Below the pieces are notes generated by a model that saw nothing but the letters and a program-made list of their open reading frames with translations, made no database searches and was not told where the DNA came from. Below are positions 9,042 to 17,555 of a stretch of DNA of 64,000 bases, piece by piece. The stretch lies in the NCBI RefSeq assembly GCF_003219795.1, contig NZ_QJVC01000004.1, positions 62,001 to 126,000 of the forward strand. Direction: 5' to 3'. The position numbers and the translations under genes are program-made. The DNA is from Arthrobacter psychrolactophilus. GTDB lineage: Bacteria > Actinomycetota > Actinomycetes > Actinomycetales > Micrococcaceae. How positions within the stretch are numbered: position 1 is the stretch's first letter; each line of letters starts with the position of its first letter.

Positions 9042-10369
9042 GCACCACAGTTGCCCCTGCCAAGGCAGGCTTGAAACACACTTTGCCCATCGCCGCTCTG
9101 GCCATTGTCATTGCCGTTGCAGTTCAGTTCATCGGCTCGACAAAGATCCACATTGGCATCGGCTCGATCGTCATCTTCCCCATGGTGTGGGGATTGATCG
9201 TTGGCCTGCTGATCTCGATTCAAAAGTTCAAACCGTTGGGCATCGATCTGCAAAAGGTCGCCTCGGCACTGGTTGGCGTTGCCGTCATGCTGCTCGTGGC
9301 GCGCCTGGCCTTCAATATCGGCCCGAGCCTTCCGGTGCTCGTCAAGGCTGGACCGGCACTGCTGCTGCAGGAAGTGGGCCATCTCTTGGGCACGGTCATG
9401 CTGGCCCTGCCACTAGCCGTCCTGCTGCGCATGGGTAAGGCCACGGTGGGCGCCACGTTCTCCCTCGACCGCGAGCCCTCCTTCGCTATGGTCTCGGAAA
9501 AGTACGGTGCAGATTCCGATCAGTACCGCGGCGTTCTGGCCATGTACGTCTTTGGCACGCTCTTTGGCGCTGTCTTCATCACCTTGCTGACCTCTCTAGT
9601 GGCGAACTGGGGCATCTTCAACCCGCTGGCTCTGGCCATGGGTTCGGGTGTTGGCTCCGGTTCCATGATGGCTGCCTCCGCCGCGAGCATCATCGACGCT
9701 TACCCCGGCGATGAACAGGCCATCCTCGGCATGGCCGCCGTCTCCAACCTGATCACCACGATCCTGGGCGTGTACGTGGGCATTTACGTCTCCTTGCCCC
9801 TGGCCGATAAGTTCTACAAGCTCCTGACGCGCAAGAGCCGTGCCACCGAAGCTGCCGTAGATTCCACCACCTCCACCACGGACGACGACGTCAACCGCGA
9901 CTTCCGCGAAATGGTCGCCAAGTCCTCCGCTGAGGTCAAGCTGCCCCTATGGCTCTCGCTGAGCGTGCTGACCATTCTCGGCGTGGCCACGGCGTCCGTT
10001 GCCGCCAAGGGTCTCCACTGGAATGTCATCGGCGGCTACGCGGTCCTTTTGGCCCTGGTCCTTCTGGGCTTGTTCCTTGGCAAGGTCTCCCGCAAGATCT
10101 CGGCCATCATTTGGATCACGACCATCGGCGCCTACGTCTCCAGCCCGTGGTTCTTTGCCGCGGAGGCACTGACCGAACTGGTCTCCGCCGTCGACTTCCT
10201 CTCGATCGCCACCGTCATGCTCACACTGGCTGGTCTGTCGCTGGGCAAGGACGTCCCCTTGCTCAAGAACATCGGCTGGAAGATCATCCCCGTTGGCTTG
10301 GTCGCCATCACGGCATCATTCCTGCTTTCCGTGGTGATCGCCGAGTTCGCCCTCGGATATTGGGGATAG
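9038..10369 (+). CDS. DUF3100-type polytopic membrane protein, probable transporter
   Basis: A 443-aa membrane protein with about ten to twelve hydrophobic segments, resembling DUF3100 proteins, whose substrate is not known. A conserved Gly/Ser-rich stretch 'AMGSGVGSGSMMAASAAS' lies in the middle. A hydrophilic loop of about 45 residues after 'TRKSRATEAAVDS' separates two halves. Its ATG overlaps the stop of the amidohydrolase (ATGA), which strongly suggests joint expression. By analogy with AbgT beside AbgA/AbgB it may import the amide substrate, but it has no visible similarity to AbgT. The transport role is inference from context. Confidence 0.75.
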   Translation: MSTTVAPAKAGLKHTLPIAALAIVIAVAVQFIGSTKIHIGIGSIVIFPMVWGLIVGLLISIQKFKPLGIDLQKVASALVGVAVMLLVARLAFNIGPSLPVLVKAGPALLLQEVGHLLGTVMLALPLAVLLRMGKATVGATFSLDREPSFAMVSEKYGADSDQYRGVLAMYVFGTLFGAVFITLLTSLVANWGIFNPLALAMGSGVGSGSMMAASAASIIDAYPGDEQAILGMAAVSNLITTILGVYVGIYVSLPLADKFYKLLTRKSRATEAAVDSTTSTTDDDVNRDFREMVAKSSAEVKLPLWLSLSVLTILGVATASVAAKGLHWNVIGGYAVLLALVLLGLFLGKVSRKISAIIWITTIGAYVSSPWFFAAEALTELVSAVDFLSIATVMLTLAGLSLGKDVPLLKNIGWKIIPVGLVAITASFLLSVVIAEFALGYWG

Positions 10370-10385
10370 CGGCTACCATCGAGCC

Positions 10386-11564
10386 ATGACCTCTTGGCAG
10401 CCGGACGTGCTCGGATCGAACTTTGAACAGCTCACCCTCGAGCTGCCCGCCGACTCGCTGGCCACCTTGGTTCGTTATGTCGGCGATACCCCGACGTGGC
10501 CCGCCTCGTCCCTGAGCGGTGCGGATATCCTCTACGTCCACGGCTGGTCCGACTACTTCTTCCAGCACGAACTCGCCGAATTTTGGCACCGCGCCGGCGC
10601 CAATTTCTATGCGCTCGATCTCCACAATTACGGTCGCAGCCTGCGCCCGGGCTTAGTCCCGGGCCAGGTTGCTTCGTTAACCGAGTACGACGCCGACATT
10701 GCGGCCGCGCTTGTTGCGATAGGGCGCGCTGAGGTCACTGAGGAGACGATGCCGCTGCCCGCGCCCGATGAGGCTCCCGACCCTCATAGCTTTGAGCTGG
10801 CCTTTTTAGAGGAGGCCCGGCACCGTCTCAGCGCAGCCTTTGACGCGCTGGCCGGCCGGGAGCGCCCCGAAGATCCTCCCGAAATGCCCCGCGAACGGCC
10901 CCTCGTGTTGCTGGGCCATTCCACGGGTGGACTCACCTTGAGTTTGTGGGCCGCGCGGCACCCGGGTGCGGCAGCCGCCGTCGTACTTAATAGTCCCTGG
11001 CTGGAATTTCAGGCGAGCGAGATGGGGCGGGCCATGGTGGCGCCGCTCATCCAGGCGCGGACTCGTTTCCGGCCGCTGACGCCACTGCCGGGCATCGACC
11101 CGGGCTTTTACACGCGGGCCGTCTCCAACAGGTACGACGGCGAATGGGCTTACGAATCCAAATGGCGCCCGGACCGTGGTTTTCCCGTGACGGCGTCGTT
11201 CCTCAATGCGGTATTTCAGGGGCAGTCGCAGGTGGCGCGAGGTCTGGGGCTCACGGCCCCGGTGCTGGTGATGCTCTCCGATAAGAGTTATCTGCAACCC
11301 AAGTGGTCCTCGACGGCGCTGGCTGCCGACGTCGTGCTGAACGTTGATGCCGTGGCCAAGCGCTCGCTCGATCTGGGCAATGACGTGACGCTCCACAGGA
11401 TTCCCGGGGCGTTCCATGACGTATTTCTATCCCCGGCGGAGGTGCGCGCGCGGGCCTACCGCGACATGGGGCGTTGGGTGGAGGCGGCGCTCGATGGGGC
11501 GGCTCAGGGCCGCTGGCAGGAACGCGCCGAACAGACCGGATGGTCGCATCCCCCTCGTGACTGA
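10386..11564 (+). CDS. alpha/beta hydrolase (lysophospholipase-like)
   Basis: A 392-aa alpha/beta-hydrolase-fold protein. The oxyanion segment is 'ILYVHGWSDYFF' (48-59), the nucleophile elbow 'GHSTGG' places Ser179, and the likely catalytic His is in 'IPGAFHDVFLS' near the C-terminus. It resembles serine aminopeptidase S33/lysophospholipase-like enzymes; substrate unknown. There is a long lid-like insertion (about 115-170) rich in Pro and Glu. No signal peptide. It starts 16 nt after the DUF3100 gene without a clear Shine-Dalgarno sequence, so it may be the last gene of that operon or be transcribed separately. Confidence 0.82.
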   Translation: MTSWQPDVLGSNFEQLTLELPADSLATLVRYVGDTPTWPASSLSGADILYVHGWSDYFFQHELAEFWHRAGANFYALDLHNYGRSLRPGLVPGQVASLTEYDADIAAALVAIGRAEVTEETMPLPAPDEAPDPHSFELAFLEEARHRLSAAFDALAGRERPEDPPEMPRERPLVLLGHSTGGLTLSLWAARHPGAAAAVVLNSPWLEFQASEMGRAMVAPLIQARTRFRPLTPLPGIDPGFYTRAVSNRYDGEWAYESKWRPDRGFPVTASFLNAVFQGQSQVARGLGLTAPVLVMLSDKSYLQPKWSSTALAADVVLNVDAVAKRSLDLGNDVTLHRIPGAFHDVFLSPAEVRARAYRDMGRWVEAALDGAAQGRWQERAEQTGWSHPPRD

Positions 11565-11785
11565 GGCATTTTCGCCCCTAATGTGACTCTTGAGACCTGT
11601 CCAAGTGGCTAGGATTCGCCGAAAAACTTGGCCTCGCTTGGCGGGGAAGTTAGTGTCGATAGCAGCTGAACAGTTCCTTCTGCGCAGGGATTGTCAGCGC
11701 TTGGGGGCCACGGATTTCTGGGAGAGTCTGTGACAAAACCGAGCAAGTATCCTAACTCCATCGGTTCTAAGACAAGGTCTCAGTC

Positions 11786-12412
11786 ATGAAAACCCCCTCT
11801 TCACGCACACGCAAAATCGCTATGTTCGCCGCCGCGCCTGTGGCTATCATGATCGCCGGCGGCATGGTCTGGCAAGGTTCACAGGCAGCCTTCACCGCCT
11901 CAACCCGCAACTCGGGCAGCTCCTGGGCCACCGGCAATGTGACCCTCTCCGACGATGACCTCGGCGCCGCCGCGTTTACTGTGGAAAACATCGTCCCGGG
12001 CCAGTCCGGCCAAAAGTGCATCGTGGTCACGTCGCAGTCCAACGTCCCCGGGGTGGTCAAGCCCTATACGCAAAACCTGATCTCCGCCAAGGGCCTGGAA
12101 GACCGCATCTTCTTCGATCTGGAGCAGGGCACCGGCGGCTCCTTCAATGACTGCACCGGCTTCACTCCTACCTCCAACCAGGTCCCGGAGATGTCCATCG
12201 CCGCTCTGGCCGCAACGGTGCAGGACTTCGCCACCGGCGGATCCGTCTGGAATACTACCGGCACCCCGGGTGAAACCAGGAGCTACCGCGGAACCTGGCG
12301 CTTCGACACCACGGGCATGAGCCAGAGCGAGATCAATGCCCTCCAAGGCGCCCGAGTAGGTCTGGATCTCGTCTGGGAACTCCAGTCCAACGAGTCCCCC
12401 ACAACGCCGTAG
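11786..12412 (+). CDS. SipW-dependent-type exported protein (TasA/camelysin-like)
   Basis: A 208-aa exported protein. The N-terminus has a basic start, a hydrophobic stretch 'FAAAPVAIMIAGGMVW' and an unusual cleavage region 'GSQAAFTAST' with the probable cut after Ala34. The AAF(T/N)x pattern is that of substrates of SipW-type signal peptidases, such as TasA and camelysin. The mature part is beta-rich, low in cysteine and Ser/Thr-rich, and begins 'SSWATGNVTLSDDDLG', as in actinobacterial SipW-dependent proteins. TasA-type proteins form surface fibres or beaded filaments; that role is inferred. A gap of 26 nt separates it from the signal peptidase fusion, so the two form one operon. An AAGG lies 9 nt before the ATG. 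Confidence 0.72.
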   Translation: MKTPSSRTRKIAMFAAAPVAIMIAGGMVWQGSQAAFTASTRNSGSSWATGNVTLSDDDLGAAAFTVENIVPGQSGQKCIVVTSQSNVPGVVKPYTQNLISAKGLEDRIFFDLEQGTGGSFNDCTGFTPTSNQVPEMSIAALAATVQDFATGGSVWNTTGTPGETRSYRGTWRFDTTGMSQSEINALQGARVGLDLVWELQSNESPTTP

Positions 12413-12438
12413 CCGGGAGGCCACGGCAGCTTTAACCT

Positions 12439-14976
12439 GTGAACCGAGAGGAACCCGGGTTCGCCCGGGGTTCTTCCCGGTGGGCCCCCCTATTGTCCAC
12501 TGACGGTTGGGTGCTCTTTCTGGCATCCCTGATTTCGCGACTCTATCTGGGCGTGCTTTTGTGCCTGGCTCTGATCGCCGTGCTGCCTGCTCTGCTGGGC
12601 TGGCACGGCACCGTGGTTCAAAGCGGATCCATGGAGCCGCACATCAGCGCCGGCGATGTGGTGCTCGCGGCTGGCTTTGATTCCTCGCATAAGGTCCCCG
12701 TGGGCGGGGTTGTGGAATTCACCAGTCCCGCCGAAGCCGAGCCTAGTGGCGTGGAGAAAACCCGGCTGCACCGGATTGTCGCCGAGAATACTGACGGCAC
12801 CTTCATCACTGCTGGTGATGCCAACGCCGTGATAGACAGCACCCCGCTCAAACGTGAACAGATCACCGGCCAGGCCCGGCTCCTTGTTCCGTACATGGGG
12901 CTACCCGGACTGTGGCTTGGACAGGGAAACTTTCCGGCGCTTGCCTGGTGGAGCGTCCTGACACTGCTCGCCGTGGGCTTGGCCGTCTTCGGCGTGCGGA
13001 CGCCAGACGATGAGAACCAGACTGGCGACTCGCCGGATACTGTGGATCACTCGCCGGACCACTCATCAGACGCGGGTACCGCGGATCCCGGTGTATCCGG
13101 GGCAGGGGCTGCCGGCGCCCCAGTGGGCGACGACCCACAGGCTCCCCCACCCACCCGCACCCGACACGTGAAGATGGGCGCCGCCGTCGGCCTTGTTACC
13201 GCACTGACGATTCTGGTGGTGGCCACTTCCACAACATTCTCCTCGGCTGCATTTACGGCAACGTCCGCCACCAGGGGCAGTACTTTTGCCGCGGCAGCAG
13301 ACTGGACGCCACCGCAGGTCACCTTGAGCAGCCCTGGCACAACAGTCCGGGGAAGCGTTGCACTGACAGTTGTTGCCAGCGATGCAGAGACGGGCATCCG
13401 CAACGTCGCCATTCAATACCTGCCCTCCGGCGGTGCGTGGACAACACTGTGCACCCAGACGGCCGAGCCCTATACGTGCCTGTGGAACACCCAGACTGTG
13501 CCGGACGGGGTTTACAGCTTCCGCGCCATTGCCAGGGACAATTCGGGCCTCTCCACCACCTCGGCCACCCTTCAAACCACCGTGGCCAACGCCTTCGCAG
13601 TGCTCTTCAACAGTCCCGCAGACACTGTCCGCGGCAACGTGAATCTCGGCGTTACTCTCAACAGTCCGGGCAACACCGTCTACGCCGTCCGTGTGGAATA
13701 TTCAGTGGCGGGCGCCAATAAGTGGAACACACTCTGCCTGAACCTGCTGTCCCCGTATCAATGCATCTGGGCCACAAACACCTTCGCCAATGACTTCTAT
13801 GACCTGCGCGCCGTAGCCGTCTCGGGTACCACCTCTACCTACTCGGATACCGTTACCGATGTGCAGGTGGATAACGTGGCGCCCACGGTGACCATGAGCG
13901 ATCCCGGCTCACCTCTGCGGGGAGTGAGTACTTTCGCCGCCGTGGCCACGGACGCGGACTCGGGCGTCAACAACCTTCAAATTCAGTATCTCCGGACGGG
14001 CACCAGTACCTGGGTAACTCTTTGCACCGTCGCGGATGCCCCCTACTCGTGCAGGCTCGACACCACCGTTCTTACCAACGCCTCGTACAATTTCCGTGCC
14101 GTCGCTGTGGATGAGGCTGGCAACAGTACAATTTCCACTGCGGTCACCAACAGGTTGGTGGATAACACGGTGTCCTCGGTGTCCATGGAGGATCCGGGCG
14201 TCTATCTGTCAGGTAATGCAACACTCACGGCAGCCGCGAACTCGACCGCGGGCGTAAGCAATATACGGATTCAATCGTCGCCCGCCGGTGCCAACACCTG
14301 GAGCACGCGCTGTACCGTGGCTGCTGCACCCTATGTATGTATTTGGGATACGAAGACCGTGGCCGATGGCCTGTACGATTTCCGTTCCATCCTGACCGAC
14401 GGCGCCGGCAAGGAGACCATCTCTACGGCGGTCACGGGCCGGCGGGTAGACAATAGCCCGTTCCGTGCAGCTGATGTTCAAGCTGCCAACGGCACCGGAG
14501 TTCTCGGCAAGTTTGATGCTGGCGACACCCTGACCTTCGGCTACAGCCAGCAGGTCAATCTGGCATCCGTCAGTCCGGGATGGGCCGGCGCCGCTCTGCC
14601 CGTCATCGTGCGATTGCGCGATGGCAACGTCGCGGGGCTGGGTACCGGCAGCAACGGGGATACCGTGGATATCCAGCGGCCAGGCAGCAGTGTGAACCTT
14701 GGCTCGGTTAACACAAAGGGCAACTTTGCAAAGAGCAAGAAGACCATCTCCTTCAACGCCACCATGACGGCCGCAACAGTGACCGTTGGCGGCGTGCCCA
14801 GGACCGTGGTGACCGTGACGCTGGGTGTCCCCACTAGCGGAGCCGGCAGCCTGCGGACATCCACAACATCTGTGGCCATGGTGTGGACGCCTACCTCGTC
14901 CGTCACCAGCACCTCGGGCGTTACGTGTTCCATCGCTCCCATGACCGAATCCGGCGCTCTGGACCGCGACTTCTAA
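12439..14976 (+). CDS. SipW/ER-type signal peptidase fused to an Ig-repeat exported protein
   Basis: An 845-aa fusion. Residues 24-54 are a membrane anchor and 55-155 a signal peptidase I domain of the SipW/ER type: nucleophile Ser64 in 'QSGSMEPHISAGD', His111 in 'TRLHRIV' where bacterial enzymes have Lys, and Asp127 in 'ITAGDAN'. A second membrane segment is at 168-186. An acidic, Pro-rich linker (187-243) is followed by 'RTRHVK', a third hydrophobic segment (247-268) and 'SSAAFTATSATRG', which looks like a SipW-type signal with a cut after Ala270. From 291 to about 671 there are four repeats of about 95 aa, Ig-like, each with a Cys pair ('TLCTQTAEPYTC' in the first), then a 170-aa C-terminal beta domain. 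The predicted topology places both the protease and the Ig part outside. The GTG start at 12439 lacks a good Shine-Dalgarno sequence; a TTG at 12493 is the alternative. A GC-rich hairpin lies at 12451-12473. Confidence 0.8.
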   Translation: MNREEPGFARGSSRWAPLLSTDGWVLFLASLISRLYLGVLLCLALIAVLPALLGWHGTVVQSGSMEPHISAGDVVLAAGFDSSHKVPVGGVVEFTSPAEAEPSGVEKTRLHRIVAENTDGTFITAGDANAVIDSTPLKREQITGQARLLVPYMGLPGLWLGQGNFPALAWWSVLTLLAVGLAVFGVRTPDDENQTGDSPDTVDHSPDHSSDAGTADPGVSGAGAAGAPVGDDPQAPPPTRTRHVKMGAAVGLVTALTILVVATSTTFSSAAFTATSATRGSTFAAAADWTPPQVTLSSPGTTVRGSVALTVVASDAETGIRNVAIQYLPSGGAWTTLCTQTAEPYTCLWNTQTVPDGVYSFRAIARDNSGLSTTSATLQTTVANAFAVLFNSPADTVRGNVNLGVTLNSPGNTVYAVRVEYSVAGANKWNTLCLNLLSPYQCIWATNTFANDFYDLRAVAVSGTTSTYSDTVTDVQVDNVAPTVTMSDPGSPLRGVSTFAAVATDADSGVNNLQIQYLRTGTSTWVTLCTVADAPYSCRLDTTVLTNASYNFRAVAVDEAGNSTISTAVTNRLVDNTVSSVSMEDPGVYLSGNATLTAAANSTAGVSNIRIQSSPAGANTWSTRCTVAAAPYVCIWDTKTVADGLYDFRSILTDGAGKETISTAVTGRRVDNSPFRAADVQAANGTGVLGKFDAGDTLTFGYSQQVNLASVSPGWAGAALPVIVRLRDGNVAGLGTGSNGDTVDIQRPGSSVNLGSVNTKGNFAKSKKTISFNATMTAATVTVGGVPRTVVTVTLGVPTSGAGSLRTSTTSVAMVWTPTSSVTSTSGVTCSIAPMTESGALDRDF

Positions 14977-15144
14977 TTTTGTATCTGCGCGCCAATAGGG
15001 ACGTATCTGGCGCAGCTTCAAAAGTGGCGCCACATTCGCAGTGAATGCTACGCAGACGCATAAGGAATCTTCGGCACACCCACGCCGTTGCACCCAATGG
15101 ACGCCCATAACGGCTCTCAAGCAGCAAGGAAAGGAATCCCCACG

Positions 15145-16083
15145 ATGAGCGCAACAATGAAGGCCATGACGTATGCACAATACGGCGGCACTGAGGTTTT
15201 GGAACTCTCGCAGCGACCTACCCCCAAGGTCGGGCCGGGCGCGGTGTTGATCCGCGTCAAGGCAGCCGGGGTCAACCCCGTTGATTGGAAGATCATGTCC
15301 GGCGGACTCGACGCGTTGATGGATGTGAACTTCCCCGTCACACCGGGCTGGGATGTGGCCGGAGTCGTGGAAGCGGTGGGTTTTGACACCCCCGAATTCG
15401 AGGTGGGCGATGAAGTGTATGCCTACGGCCGTCGCGACACTGTACAAGGCGGCACTTTTGCCGAGCTGGTGGCCCTCCCCGCGGCACTCGTGGCACACAA
15501 GCCCGCAACCTTGAGCTGGGAACAAGCCGCCGCACTCCCCCTCACGGGTCTGACGGCACAGCGCACGCTTGATATCTTGGGTGTCTCTGCCGGCCATACC
15601 TTGTTGATCCATAACGGTTCCGGCAGTGTGGGCCGCAGCGCTATTCAGCTGGCCGTCAACGCGGGCGTCCGCGTCATCGCAACGGGATCCGTGAATAATC
15701 ACCCCCGGCTCCGTGAACTTGGCGCCGAAGCCATCGAATACGGCGAAGGACTCGTGGAGCGTGTCCGAGCGCTGGCACCGGAGGGCGTCGACGCCGTGGC
15801 GGACTTTACCGGCAATGTCCTTGACGACACTCTGGCGCTGCTCAAGAGCGGTGGCCGCCACGCGTCCATCGCCGATTGGGGCGTCACCGCCCACGGCGGG
15901 CACTACGTGTGGGTGCGCCCCAGCGCAGAAGAGCTGGAACGGCTGAGTTTCCTGGTCGAGGTTGGAACGCTCACGGTCGATGTGGCGCAAACCTTCCCCA
16001 TGCAAGATCTGGCGCAGGCCTTCGAGGCCAATATGTCCGGCCACGGTGCTGGCAAGATCGTCATGACCGAGTTCACGGCCTAA
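15145..16083 (+). CDS. NADP-dependent MDR oxidoreductase (quinone reductase-like)
   Basis: A 312-aa zinc-independent medium-chain dehydrogenase/reductase. The N-terminal GroES-like part contains 'AAGVNPVDWKIMSGG' and 'PGWDVAGVVEAVG'; the Rossmann part carries 'LLIHNGSGSVGRSAIQLA', where the usual AxxGxVG nucleotide motif appears as NGSGSVG. It lacks the catalytic and structural zinc cysteines of alcohol dehydrogenases. It probably reduces quinones or enones with NADPH. The ATG at 15145 is chosen for its AAGGAAAGGA; a longer frame from 15088 has no such signal. It is a single gene, with a hairpin-containing gap separating it from the signal peptidase fusion. Confidence 0.88.
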   Translation: MSATMKAMTYAQYGGTEVLELSQRPTPKVGPGAVLIRVKAAGVNPVDWKIMSGGLDALMDVNFPVTPGWDVAGVVEAVGFDTPEFEVGDEVYAYGRRDTVQGGTFAELVALPAALVAHKPATLSWEQAAALPLTGLTAQRTLDILGVSAGHTLLIHNGSGSVGRSAIQLAVNAGVRVIATGSVNNHPRLRELGAEAIEYGEGLVERVRALAPEGVDAVADFTGNVLDDTLALLKSGGRHASIADWGVTAHGGHYVWVRPSAEELERLSFLVEVGTLTVDVAQTFPMQDLAQAFEANMSGHGAGKIVMTEFTA

Positions 16084-16257
16084 CGCGCCCCGGCACCGTT
16101 TCGACGTCACTTCCCCACGCTGTCCTCACCCACTGGACCACCGACCGGGTTGAGGGCAGCGCGGGACGGGAGTGACGCCGTCGTACTTTAATCCTCACTG
16201 CCAGCGAAGTGCAGCTACGGTTAAGGGGTCCTCTCTCCGCTGACCGCAAGGAACCCT

Positions 16258-17454
16258 GTGGCACAGAAAAACAAGAAGTCCCGTTTCGGCAACCCGGCCA
16301 AGGCCGCCGCTGACGCCGCCGCACGCGGAAAGGTTGCGCCGTCCTCGGCCGATGAGCGACTGCAGCGTGCCATGGAATCGCTGGCGCCAGGATTTGTCGC
16401 GTGGCTGGAGGAGCAGAGCCGGCCCAACAAGTCGATCGACACGAGCCTGCTGATCCTGGACGATTTCTTCGATATGTACCGCATTATCGAGCCGAAAACC
16501 GATCCCACAGCGCTGGTCCCGGAGGCCGTTGCGGAGGTCATGGAGGTCACCGCCCACGCCAATCCGCTGGGTGTGCTGACGCTGCGTGCCGGGGTCCGCG
16601 ACTATGTGAATTATCTGGCGCACGCCACGCTTTGGACCGGATCGGCCGATGACCTCGCCGCGATTCAGGCCGAACTGGCGCGCACGGGCCGGGACACCGA
16701 GGGCTTCGACGCGGACGTCGATGAGGAATTGGCCGTGGAGGACTACGAGTTCGCGGAGGTCTACATCCCCGAATTGACCCAGGAAGAGACCTTGCAGGCA
16801 GTCTTCGAGGCGCCCCTGTGGAAGAATGCCATGGCGCTGCTCGACTGGATCGGGGATGGCAAGGATCTCACCGCGGACCGCACCCTGCAGGACAGCGTCG
16901 GCGCCGCGGCCACCCTGACCCACAGCGGTTTGGGGGTTCTCTCCGAGGCCAGCAAGTTCACCACGCCTGAAGAGCACGACGGCGCCCGGCTGGGAATTTA
17001 TCTGGAAATGCTGGACGTGGCAGGACTGATCACCGTCGGCGACTCACAGATTTACGTCACCAAGCCGGTCGTGGATGCCTCGGCTGATGAGGACGACATC
17101 ATCGCGACCATGCGCGAGCTCATCGGCCTTTACATTTTCTCTGTCACCTTGGAGGGCTCCGAAGAGGGCGACTACGAGTACTGGCAGCTGGAGATGAGCG
17201 ATTGGCTGACCCAGAGCTCCTCCGAAAACCCGCCCGAAGCAGCGCCCATTATTCAGGCATTGTCCGATCCCGAGTCTGTGCACCCGGATCTGCTCGCGAT
17301 TGCCCAGAACATTGCGTTTTGGGCTGAGGAAGGGTTGGTCACCGTGGGTGAGTTTATCGAGGTGCCGCCGATCTTCCGTGCGGACGTCTTTGAGATGCTC
17401 AGTGATGACCTGCCGGTCAACGCCGTCGGGCCGGGCGCCGCGTTTGCGGAATAA
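16258..17454 (+). CDS. hypothetical protein, 398 aa, acidic
   Basis: I do not recognise this gene. The product starts with a very basic stretch ('QKNKKSRFGNPAKAAADA') and continues as an acidic, mostly helical protein without signal peptide, membrane segment or cysteine motif. The region 160-200 is rich in Asp and Glu. Winged-helix-like segments ('ARLGIYLEMLDVAGLITVGD' and a similar 'WAEEGLVTVGEF' near the end) suggest it could bind nucleic acid or protein. It starts with GTG at 16258, preceded by AAGGA, and is followed by a clear terminator at 17509. It is a single-gene unit between the MDR oxidoreductase and convergent genes. Confidence 0.7.
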   Translation: MAQKNKKSRFGNPAKAAADAAARGKVAPSSADERLQRAMESLAPGFVAWLEEQSRPNKSIDTSLLILDDFFDMYRIIEPKTDPTALVPEAVAEVMEVTAHANPLGVLTLRAGVRDYVNYLAHATLWTGSADDLAAIQAELARTGRDTEGFDADVDEELAVEDYEFAEVYIPELTQEETLQAVFEAPLWKNAMALLDWIGDGKDLTADRTLQDSVGAAATLTHSGLGVLSEASKFTTPEEHDGARLGIYLEMLDVAGLITVGDSQIYVTKPVVDASADEDDIIATMRELIGLYIFSVTLEGSEEGDYEYWQLEMSDWLTQSSSENPPEAAPIIQALSDPESVHPDLLAIAQNIAFWAEEGLVTVGEFIEVPPIFRADVFEMLSDDLPVNAVGPGAAFAE

Positions 17455-17508
17455 CCGTGATTCGGCGACTTAGCGCCAGATCTTGGTTCCTTTGATCCCG
17501 AAAACGAC

Positions 17509-17541
17509 GATGCCTCCAGCTGCTTAGCAGTTGGAGGCATC
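17509..17541. terminator. intrinsic terminator, convergent genes
   Basis: A stem of 15 bp with one G-T mismatch (arms 17509-17523 and 17527-17541, loop TTA) followed by an AT-rich tail. It lies between the 398-aa gene and the convergent GIY-YIG gene. Confidence 0.75.
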
Positions 17542-17555
17542 AAATCTTTAACTCT

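Noticed and set aside
14209-16110. A 633-codon open frame antisense to the end of the fusion gene and the MDR oxidoreductase
   Set aside because: It covers two well-supported genes on the opposite strand, has His/Gly/Arg-biased low-quality composition and no ribosome-binding site; it is a GC-content shadow.
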